8,818 nucleotides of DNA, taken from Oscillospiraceae bacterium (GTDB lineage: Bacteria > Bacillota > Clostridia > Oscillospirales > Ruminococcaceae). Location: the NCBI GenBank assembly GCA_900765125.1, contig CAAFQL010000226.1:1-8818 (forward strand), written 5' to 3'. Shown one piece after another: positions 1 to 5,645 of the stretch. Made by a program: the position numbers and the translations under genes. Positions within the stretch are counted from its first letter, which is position 1; every line of letters starts with the position of its first letter. The notes beneath the pieces are model-generated. The model was given only the letters and a program-made list of their open reading frames with translations, had not been told where the DNA came from and searched no databases.

Positions 1-862
1 GAAAAAAACAATTATAATTATAATTATATCATTATTAGTTACGGCAGGCACTTTTGTTTTATTTAAGTATCACAACAGAGATAAAATGATGACTCAAATG
101 AATAAAGATATACAAGATTATTATTATATAAGCTGTCCAAATGGAAATGAGCTTGACATCAAGCAAAAGAGCAGTAATGAATATCAATACTCTATTCTTA
201 GTTATCCTTTTAGCACAACAGAATACACTAACAAATTTACATTCAGATTAAAAGTGAGTCTTGATCAGAAATTCATATTTGAAAAAATCGGCTTATTGAC
301 AGGCACAAGCGGAGTAAACGCAAATACAGACTTTCCTAATTGTCTTATTAAAGAAAATGATTCTTCTCAATATCAACGTTTTTTTCTCCCCACGCCAGAA
401 GAAGATAATGATGTTTCAACAATCCTTGGCGAAGGCAAAATATATGTATCATTCAAGAATGCAATCAATTCATCAGATATATCATCTGTAATAGATGAAT
501 ATAGTGAATACGGAACAGTGACATGGCTTTGGGTCGATACTTACAATGATTCTGATTCAACACTACCAACGATTCAAAATCCTCAAAATGACGAAAGAGG
601 AGTGTATGGTATCCCGTTGTTCTATGCTGGCGAAAAGCTCATTTCACCATTAGATAAGTTTGTTAATATAATAAATGATAAACACGCTTATTTGGAAGAC
701 GAATTTGAAAACATAAGAAACGGTATTAATACAGGTAAAGATACTATTAAGCAATCTGATATTAATATTATAGGTATTGTTTTATTGTCCCAAAAAGATT
801 TGAACCGTAGTGCCATAATAAACGAAATCGCCATAAAGGGAAATGTCTATGTAGTTAACTAA
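1..862 (+). CDS. Membrane-anchored protein, anti-sigma-factor-like (5' end at or beyond window edge)
   Basis: The first ATG-initiated reading starts at 86, but the frame is open back to base 2. Those codons encode KKT, six isoleucines and a further hydrophobic run (about 11-64) followed by KYHNRDK: a membrane anchor with a basic flank. Base 1 is G, so an ATG with its first two bases outside the window is possible, which would give about 287 residues; an upstream extension is equally possible. After the anchor comes DYYYISCPNG, then a polar region. The distal half (WLWVDTYND, YGIPLFY, and near the end INIIGIVLLSQKDL) resembles the extracytoplasmic C-terminal domain of Firmicutes anti-sigma-like regulators (Sigma_reg_C type). 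I infer that relation from pattern only. Such proteins usually follow an ECF sigma-factor gene, which would lie left of the window. The gene is much more AT-rich than the mobile genes to its right, consistent with host DNA. Coding is certain; the function is tentative. Confidence 0.6.
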   Translation, partial: KKTIIIIIISLLVTAGTFVLFKYHNRDKMMTQMNKDIQDYYYISCPNGNELDIKQKSSNEYQYSILSYPFSTTEYTNKFTFRLKVSLDQKFIFEKIGLLTGTSGVNANTDFPNCLIKENDSSQYQRFFLPTPEEDNDVSTILGEGKIYVSFKNAINSSDISSVIDEYSEYGTVTWLWVDTYNDSDSTLPTIQNPQNDERGVYGIPLFYAGEKLISPLDKFVNIINDKHAYLEDEFENIRNGINTGKDTIKQSDINIIGIVLLSQKDLNRSAIINEIAIKGNVYVVN

Positions 863-935
863 ACTATAAATTTATTGTTATCTTGTTTTATTGCCAAATA
901 CTATATTTTTCGTTCCACACAAGTCTGAATAGGCA

Positions 936-953
936 TTGTGGGGCACACCACAA
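936..953. repeat. Short inverted repeat near the left IME boundary
   Basis: TTGTGG (936-941) and CCACAA (948-953) are perfect 6-bp inverted arms separated by six bases. They lie where composition changes from AT-rich host-like DNA to the higher-GC mobile region. They could mark the serine-recombinase attachment end or be chance. No matching copy was found at the right end. Confidence 0.3.
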
Positions 954-986
954 CAGGCACAAACTCTATTGGAACTGAATAACCGC

Positions 987-1034
987 AAGCCCTCGGAAAT
1001 GCTCTTGTAAGCGTTTCTGAGGGCTTTTTCTTTT
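987..1034 (+). terminator. Rho-independent terminator, plus strand
   Basis: The 13-base arms are 987-999 (AAGCCCTCGGAAA) and 1014-1026 (TTTCTGAGGGCTT), complementary except for one G-U pair, and are followed by a T-rich tract with one C (about 1025-1034). The reverse strand has no T-tract after the stem, so it works only for plus-strand transcription. It would stop read-through from the host gene before it runs antisense through the resolvase-relaxase operon. Whether it belongs to the host gene or to the element end is unclear. Confidence 0.8.
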
Positions 1035-1099
1035 CAGCGGTTAGAATTCCGCTCCGCAGGCTCGGATAGTGATGTGTGGCATTTCCGTTCGCCTGACGG

Positions 1100-1693
1100 T
1101 CAAGCTGAGGTCGGCTCGGTGATGCCGTGACGGAGTTCATACTCACGCACACGGCGGTAGAAAGTATTTGCTGACATATTCATTCTCCGCATAAAGTCCC
1201 TGCCCGTGATGTGCTTGGCTCTCCATTCCCCATAGAGCTGACCGAACCTCGTCCAGTCGGTGGGGATAGGCTTTCGCCCGGTGTACTTGCCCTGAGCCTT
1301 AGCGATCTCGATGCCCTCACGCTGTCGCTGTTTGAGCTGCTCACGCTCCAACTGTGAGAGTGCAGCGAACACGGTGAGCATAAATTTGCCCGCAGGAGTG
1401 TCGGTGTCAATTTTCTCCTTGTGGCTGATGAGCGTTACTCCCTTGTCTGTGAGGGTGTCGATGATGTTCAGCAAGTCCTTTGTGGAGCGTCCCAGACGGC
1501 TGATACTCTCGATGTAGAGGGTGTCACCCTCACGCACATAGTCAAGCATTGCCCTGAGCTGAGGGCGGTCGGTGTTCGCTCCTGACAGCTTCTCGGAGAA
1601 GATGCGGTCAACCTGATAACTGCACATGATCTCCTGCTGTCTCGCTGTTTCCTGATGCTCCGTAGAAACACGGATATAACCTATTTTGCTCAT
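1100..1693 (-). CDS. Small serine recombinase (resolvase/invertase family)
   Basis: A 197-residue protein of normal size for this family. The N-terminal catalytic domain begins GYIRVSTEHQ, with the nucleophile Ser10 and Arg8. The second arginine cluster ESISRLGRS gives Arg66 and Arg69. The long dimerisation helix spans about 102-127 (GKFMLTVFAALSQLEREQL). A short DNA-binding domain with a helix-turn-helix covers about 145-183. These proteins cut and rejoin DNA through a 5'-phosphoserine intermediate to resolve cointegrates or invert segments. The ATG at 1693 has a good GAAAGGA site about ten bases upstream. The start lies 18 bases past the relaxase stop, so it is the last gene of the mobC-relaxase operon. 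A role in resolving multimers or transfer products is inferred. It is unlikely to be the integrase of the element, since a large serine recombinase is present. Confidence 0.92.
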   Translation of the reverse strand: MSKIGYIRVSTEHQETARQQEIMCSYQVDRIFSEKLSGANTDRPQLRAMLDYVREGDTLYIESISRLGRSTKDLLNIIDTLTDKGVTLISHKEKIDTDTPAGKFMLTVFAALSQLEREQLKQRQREGIEIAKAQGKYTGRKPIPTDWTRFGQLYGEWRAKHITGRDFMRRMNMSANTFYRRVREYELRHGITEPTSA

Positions 1694-1711
1694 AGTTGTT
1701 GTTTCCTTTCT

Positions 1712-3397
1712 TTATTCAAGTGTATTTTTATTTCTATGTTTAGCCTGTGTCCTCTGACGGCTTTTCTCACGCTCACGCTTCATCTGCTGTTCGTTGATGT
1801 ACTGGCGCACCTGTCGGGTGTACTTCTTCGCCGTTTCACGCTTGGTGAGGAATGCGGTATGCTCGACATTAAGCCTGTTCCACTTCGATTTCAGCTTGTT
1901 GGACTTCTCCAAAAGGTCAAGCATCGTCGGCGGTTTGCCGTCAACAGCATACTTCTTGATATGCTCCTTGATGTACTTGACCGTCTGCTCGTAGTCCTCG
2001 ATAGTGGCGGCATTTTTCTTCTTGAAACGGCTCTGCGACCAGCCCGATTTGCCCTGATACTCCTTGTAAACAGGCTCCAGCTCGTCACGGTGCTTCATCT
2101 TTGCAATGAGCGTGTCGATAGCTGTAAACTTCTTTTTCAGATCGGCACGCTCAGTTGTGTGGTCATCGGAGTGAGGTGTATTGAAGAAGAATCCAGACAG
2201 CTCGCTGAATGACATAACGCCACCAGCTTCAAGGTCTGCGATGATTTCGTTTGCTCTGCCCATACCTCTGATAGCTTTCCACGGATCTTCTTTCTTTTCA
2301 GGTGCTTTACTCTCCGTAGGTGTGGGCTGTGGTGTCCGGGCAGACGGTTCAGGCTTCGGATTGATAGCAGTTGCGTTAAGCATATCAAGCTGTGCCCGCC
2401 GTCTTGCTCGTCGGGCTGCAAAGAACTTCTCCACCTGTTCCGCAGCAGCTTTTCTCTTTGCGGTTTCACTTGTTTCGGTGATAGTTTCAGGCTCGGCAGA
2501 TTGTTTCGGCTTTGTCGGTGCGGTGACTGTCTGTGTCGGCTTCGGCTCGGTCTTTGGAACAACAGGCTTCGGCGCTTCGATAAGCATATCGGGAGTGACA
2601 TTCGCCGCTGACAGCTTTTCCTGTATCTCCGCTATCTGCTCGGCTATGCGTTCGGGGGTGAAGTCTGCGCCCAGGGTGTCGGCTCTTGTAAACTTCTGTT
2701 GACCGTCACCTGATAAACGGAATTTCAGCTTGACCTTATTGCTTGGCTTGTAAACATATTCGATACTGCACTCCGAACATTTTTCAAGAAAATCCTTGAA
2801 GTCACGGCTGTAAAGCATGACCTCCGCAATCCTGACACGGAGCTTATCTTTCCACGACTTGCCCTCTTTCTGCATATTCCTCTCAAAGTGAGATACCCCA
2901 TGTCCCTTTTCAGGCTCGGAGATAACAGATATACCGTGTTCAGCACATATCTCGTCCGAAATCTCACGCAACTCTGCCCACGCTCTTTCAGACTTTCTGC
3001 CTTGATTATGCTCGGTGGTAAAGCTCAGACCGTTATACAGATTTGTGTTGTTGAAAATGATGTGGCAATGCAGGTGCGACTTGTCATGATGAACAGCAAT
3101 GACATACTGATAATCGCCTTTCAGATAACGGTCGCACAGCTCCTCTCCGATCTGCATAGCTTGTTCGGGCGTGACTTCACCGGGGGCAAAGCTCTGTATC
3201 ATGTGGTAGGCAAGGATTTGGGTGCGTCCTGTTCCTGTGTTTCGGACGGCTCGGAAGTCCTCGCTTGCTCCTGCGCTATCGGCTCGGCAAGCATAAGAGT
3301 TGACATATAAACCGTCGATGGTCTTATCATCTCTTGTGATGTAAGCGATCGCTGCGCTGACTGTTGCCCTGATCGTATGGATAGAAGTGTATGCCAA
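1712..3397 (-). CDS. Relaxase, MobA/VirD2-type mobilization nuclease
   Basis: A 561-residue protein that should nick oriT and pilot the strand through a helper secretion channel. The N-terminus MAYTSIHTIR, followed by AIAYITRDDKT, is typical of Firmicutes MOB-P-type relaxases; Tyr19 is my candidate nucleophile. The metal-binding histidine motif HHDKSHLHCHIIFN is complete (His103/104, Asp105, His108, His110, His112). The nuclease domain runs to about residue 240. A Pro/Thr-rich linker follows (about 275-370), then a highly charged, probably helical C-terminal region (about 370-561). The start codon is TTG at 3397, chosen because the conserved N-terminus begins there and AAAGGGG lies ten bases upstream (3408-3414), inside mobC. 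The first 199 bases overlap the mobC 3' end in another frame, which suggests translational coupling. Confidence 0.93.
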   Translation of the reverse strand: MAYTSIHTIRATVSAAIAYITRDDKTIDGLYVNSYACRADSAGASEDFRAVRNTGTGRTQILAYHMIQSFAPGEVTPEQAMQIGEELCDRYLKGDYQYVIAVHHDKSHLHCHIIFNNTNLYNGLSFTTEHNQGRKSERAWAELREISDEICAEHGISVISEPEKGHGVSHFERNMQKEGKSWKDKLRVRIAEVMLYSRDFKDFLEKCSECSIEYVYKPSNKVKLKFRLSGDGQQKFTRADTLGADFTPERIAEQIAEIQEKLSAANVTPDMLIEAPKPVVPKTEPKPTQTVTAPTKPKQSAEPETITETSETAKRKAAAEQVEKFFAARRARRRAQLDMLNATAINPKPEPSARTPQPTPTESKAPEKKEDPWKAIRGMGRANEIIADLEAGGVMSFSELSGFFFNTPHSDDHTTERADLKKKFTAIDTLIAKMKHRDELEPVYKEYQGKSGWSQSRFKKKNAATIEDYEQTVKYIKEHIKKYAVDGKPPTMLDLLEKSNKLKSKWNRLNVEHTAFLTKRETAKKYTRQVRQYINEQQMKREREKSRQRTQAKHRNKNTLE

Positions 3398-3870
3398 ATT
3401 TCGTTTACCCCTTTCTTTATCTCGGTAATATCCTCGGCATAGATGTGACCTGTGCTGTAAAGTCGGACAAGTATCTGGTTGATGTTTGCTCCGATGCGTT
3501 TCATCAGACGGTTACACTCGGCAATTTCGGAACGGTCGGGCGTGAGATCAACCCTCGCCCGAACACAATCACGGATATACTCGGTCTTGTTCTTGTAACC
3601 GTACTGCTCACACTTGGAAAGAATGTCCTGCATTTCCGATTCGGTGAAACGAACATTGAGGGTGTAGGACTTCTTCTCCTTCTTGCGTTTCAGGTACTTG
3701 CGTTCATCGTCGGTAAGCTGGCTCTCGTCCTTGTCGGCAAGGCACTTGTCAAGGTCGGCTCTGACCTCTTTGTCAAGTGCGTGATTGATTGCTCCCTCGT
3801 AGGTCATACCCTCAAACTCCATAGCCTTGTGTTTGGGCGGTCTTCCACGCTTCTTTTTCTCGGTTTTCAT
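3199..3870 (-). CDS. mobC: MobC-type relaxosome accessory protein (ribbon-helix-helix)
   Basis: A 223-residue protein. It begins with a basic stretch containing RGRPPK (residues 8-13), like an AT-hook. A ribbon-helix-helix segment covers about 68-108 (YTLNVRFTESEMQDIL, then KTEYIRDCV). A MobC-like helical region spans about 117-165 (RLMKRIGANINQILVRLY). Such proteins bind oriT, help melt it and recruit the relaxase; they often repress their own operon. The ATG at 3870 has AAAGGAGA eight bases upstream. The C-terminal 66 residues, rich in Ser, Thr, Gln and Glu, are encoded entirely within the overlap with the relaxase and show no recognised domain, so they may be an extension tolerated because of the overlap. 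The gene starts immediately downstream of the oriT candidate. Confidence 0.88.
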   Translation of the reverse strand: MKTEKKKRGRPPKHKAMEFEGMTYEGAINHALDKEVRADLDKCLADKDESQLTDDERKYLKRKKEKKSYTLNVRFTESEMQDILSKCEQYGYKNKTEYIRDCVRARVDLTPDRSEIAECNRLMKRIGANINQILVRLYSTGHIYAEDITEIKKGVNEIWHTLLSIRSGQQSAQRSLTSQEMIRPSTVYMSTLMLAEPIAQEQARTSEPSETQEQDAPKSLPTT

Positions 3871-3895
3871 AGTGGTGTCTCCTTTGTTTGTATTT

Positions 3896-4027
3896 CGGCG
3901 TTAGCCGATTTTCTTGACCGCTGTGCGGTCGTTTCGGGGCTTGGGGTGTCCCTAACAAGCATTTGGTATTTTCGCTCGCTGTGCGGCGCAAAATACAATG
4001 CTTGTTATTTTTGTTGCGCTGTAGCGC
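3896..4027 (-). other. Candidate origin of transfer (oriT)
   Basis: Several hairpins lie between mobC and the spacer. The largest has arms 3953-3972 (TAACAAGCATT-TG-GTATTTT) and 3989-4007 (CAAAATACAATGCTTGTTA), complementary apart from a two-base bulge. Next to it are GACCGC/GCGGTC (3916-3930, 3-base loop), CGGC/GCCG (3896-3907) and GCGC/GCGC (4016-4027). The 10-mer CGCTGTGCGG occurs twice (3919-3928, 3977-3986). A long imperfect inverted repeat followed, in mob-gene direction, by a short single-copy segment (GGGACACCCCAAGCCCC, within 3936-3952) directly upstream of mobC is the usual oriT plan. The nick position is inferred to lie in that segment and cannot be fixed here. Confidence 0.55.
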
Positions 4028-4737
4028 TATTTTCCAGCCTGTGGGATTTTCATATCACTCAGGCTTTCGATGCTCCGTCAGCGAATTTGGAGCTATGCGA
4101 CTTAAACTCTCCGCCGCTTAGGTCGGCGGTCATACTCGCTCACGCTCCTGCGTGATGCACTCAATATCATCACTCTTGAAATTGTAAACTGGCTCAGCGC
4201 AGTTATTGCGCAGTCTGGGCGGCAGTCCTATGAAATATGCTCCCATAAGTTAATACCAAATTATTGACCGCTTCGTTAAGTATACCGCAGAAAAATTTTA
4301 TGATGAAAATGATATGCAGGGGTGCGTGTGATCGTCACAACGTCAAAGCCCTTCACTTTTCTACCGGTGTTTTTGAGAAAATGGCGTTGTTTTTCAGAAA
4401 AGTTTACACTTTGTTCATGACGGTTCTCCCTTGTGCCTAAATTCAACAGCATATTTCTATACAGAATGTGAATAGGTCACGGCGGCACTCGGATAAAACC
4501 CCCTCTATATATACAAGCACGTTCAATCAGGAAACGGGCATGATTTTTATAAAAATAGTTGCTCCGTGATAATAATTCTCCGTATTGAATAAATCAGAAA
4601 TGGTGACCTATGCAGTATGCAGTCAATGTGATATGGCTCGGATTTGCAATGCTCGGTCTGCTTTCTGCAAAATTCCCCATAACAATTTCACGAATGAAGA
4701 AGTTTTATGGCGCACTCAACTTCTTGCGCAATGCGAA
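4028..4737. other. Long spacer without a convincing gene
   Basis: About 700 bases between the oriT candidate and the plus-strand module. It holds more small hairpins: CCGCCG/CGGCGG (4111-4129), CACGC/GCGTG (4141-4154), GCGCA/TGCGC (4197-4211) and TGTGA/TCACA (4327-4339). A 9-bp inverted pair ATAGGTCAC (4472-4480) and GTGACCTAT (4603-4611) lies 122 bases apart. Only very short open frames are present, none with a good ribosome binding site. The hairpins near mobC may extend the oriT or serve as a complementary-strand origin. I recognise no RNA family. Confidence 0.4.
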
Positions 4738-4790
4738 TAGACTTTTGCTGTCCGAGAATGCTATAATATTAGCATAGGGTATTATCCCTA
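4738..4790 (+). promoter_or_regulatory. Promoter with possible operator for the small-gene module
   Basis: TAGACT (4738-4743) and the extended -10 TGCTATAAT (4759-4767) are spaced by 18 bases. The -10 hexamer is a perfect consensus with the TG extension, which can offset the weaker -35. Just downstream, TAGGG (4775-4779) and CCCTA (4786-4790) form an inverted repeat over the expected start point, a plausible repressor site. Confidence 0.6.
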
Positions 4791-4817
4791 AATCCAATAC
4801 ATTGGGAGGTGATGAGA

Positions 4818-5216
4818 ATGAGTAAGAAAGCTAAGACCGAGGTTGATGAGAAGTCCGCTGTTATCATTACGGATGCTGTTCTTGCGGAGAATCAGGCAAA
4901 GCTCGACAGCTACGAAAAGTCTATCAAAGCTGTGCAGGAGCGCAGGCGCAAGGTCATCATTGATAGCAAGCTCTACACCTACGATAAGCTCTCACAGCTT
5001 TACGGCGGTGCGGAGGGACAGGCACTTCTCGATGCTGTGACTGCGGAGCATACGCTGATCGGCAAGCTGACAGCAAGCGGTATGACCTATGAGCAGATTG
5101 GTGAGCTGGCTGACGATAGTTCTGCCGATGCTGACAACAGCTCGGACGAAAGCTATTCCGAAAAGTACGCTAAGCAGATGAGCTTTTCAGAAACAGATCA
5201 TTCCTATTCGGAGTAA
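4818..5216 (+). CDS. Hypothetical small protein with acidic C-terminal tail
   Basis: A protein of 132 residues from the ATG at 4818, preceded by GGGAGG (4804-4809) at eight-base spacing. In-frame GTG (4809) and ATG (4812) codons lie in or against that site and are rejected as starts. The N-terminus is lysine-rich (MSKKAKTEVDEKS). Residues about 20-90 look helical (AKLDSYEKSIKAVQERRRKV, then YDKLSQLYGG). The last about 35 residues are rich in Asp, Ser and Glu and strongly acidic. I recognise no family; small helical proteins of this kind are common beside recombinase and mobilization genes in clostridial elements. It has the best promoter of the module and is probably co-transcribed with the two genes after it. 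A DNA-binding or regulatory role is only a guess. Confidence 0.75.
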   Translation: MSKKAKTEVDEKSAVIITDAVLAENQAKLDSYEKSIKAVQERRRKVIIDSKLYTYDKLSQLYGGAEGQALLDAVTAEHTLIGKLTASGMTYEQIGELADDSSADADNSSDESYSEKYAKQMSFSETDHSYSE

Positions 5217-5240
5217 CATATATTCCGACAACAAAACGAT

Positions 5241-5302
5241 TGCTGTGTAAGGGACGGCTCTGCCGTTCCGTACAGCACCTGTGCAGGCGTAACGCCCCTG
5301 CA
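5241..5302 (+). promoter_or_regulatory. Tandem RNA hairpins in the leader before the TnpW-like gene
   Basis: Hairpin 1 has an outer stem TGCTGT (5241-5246)/ACAGCA (5272-5277) and an inner 8-bp stem GGGACGGC (5251-5258)/GCCGTTCC (5262-5269) with loop TCT. Hairpin 2 has TGCA/TGCA outer arms and GGCG-TAA-CGCC inside (5282-5302). No U-tract follows, so these are not ordinary terminators. They could stabilise the transcript, mark a processing point or control translation of the next gene 50 bases downstream. Confidence 0.45.
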
Positions 5303-5354
5303 ACAAAAAGCCATTGCGTGTAGAGATAGATAATCGCAGGCGGAAAGGAGACAC

Positions 5355-5552
5355 TTGCCAAGAAAAGATACAGGATTTACTTTGGCTGAGCTGAATGAGA
5401 GATATAAAGATAAGCCGACCAGCAAAGCCGTGTACGAAGTGGACGGTCAGCGTTATGCTGTGACAAGTCATTTCGTGGGTGAAAAAGACCTTGATAAGGT
5501 GCTTTATGAACTTGCTTTCAAAAGAGCGTTTCAGAAAACCGAAAAGAACTAA
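5355..5552 (+). CDS. Small protein, possibly TnpW-like transposon protein
   Basis: A 65-residue protein from a TTG start at 5355; GGAAAGGAG (5342-5350) lies just upstream with a short four-base gap. The sequence begins MPRKDTGFTLAELNERY. Its core, AVYEVDGQRYAVTSHF followed by a segment ending in DKVLYELAFKRAF, has the beta-strand then helix layout I associate with the TnpW family of Tn4451-type elements: a short protein with a Y.V..HF motif and a C-terminal DK...L helix. The assignment is from pattern memory, and the role of TnpW itself is not well defined. It sits 93 bases before the large recombinase start. A recombination directionality factor is an alternative idea with no direct support. 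Confidence 0.6.
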   Translation: MPRKDTGFTLAELNERYKDKPTSKAVYEVDGQRYAVTSHFVGEKDLDKVLYELAFKRAFQKTEKN

Positions 5553-5570
5553 AAAGTTTTGAAAAAAGAC

Positions 5571-5619
5571 TTGCCATATTCGGTTTTCTGCGCTATAATA
5601 GTTGTATCATCGAATATGG
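5571..5619 (+). promoter_or_regulatory. Promoter of the large serine recombinase with flanking inverted repeat
   Basis: TTGCCA (5571-5576), a 17-base spacer and TATAAT (5594-5599) make a near-consensus sigma-A-type promoter. A perfect 9-bp inverted repeat, CCATATTCG (5574-5582) and CGAATATGG (5611-5619), starts within the -35 and ends after the likely start point. Such placement suits an operator for a repressor that could bridge or loop over the promoter. Confidence 0.75.
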
Positions 5620-5645
5620 TTTGCTTTGATTGGAAAGGAGTTATT

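Noticed and set aside
1655..2212. Plus-strand open frame of 185 codons
   Set aside because: It is antisense to the relaxase C-terminal region; the hydrophobic, leucine-rich product is what the complement of lysine/glutamate-rich coding DNA gives.
3391..4155. Plus-strand open frame of 254 codons opposite mobC and the oriT region
   Set aside because: It is antisense to mobC and the relaxase start, runs through the hairpins, and shows no domain pattern. MobC on the other strand has clear family features.
4610..4777. Possible 55-residue protein with a hydrophobic stretch (VIWLGFAMLGLLSA)
   Set aside because: It has no convincing ribosome binding site and runs through the promoter of the next gene. 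A second open frame of similar length overlaps it, so it is probably chance.
5559..5645. N-terminal extension of the large recombinase from an earlier in-frame ATG
   Set aside because: The extension would be encoded before and across the promoter, and a strong ribosome binding site precedes the ATG at 5646, where the family-typical N-terminus begins.
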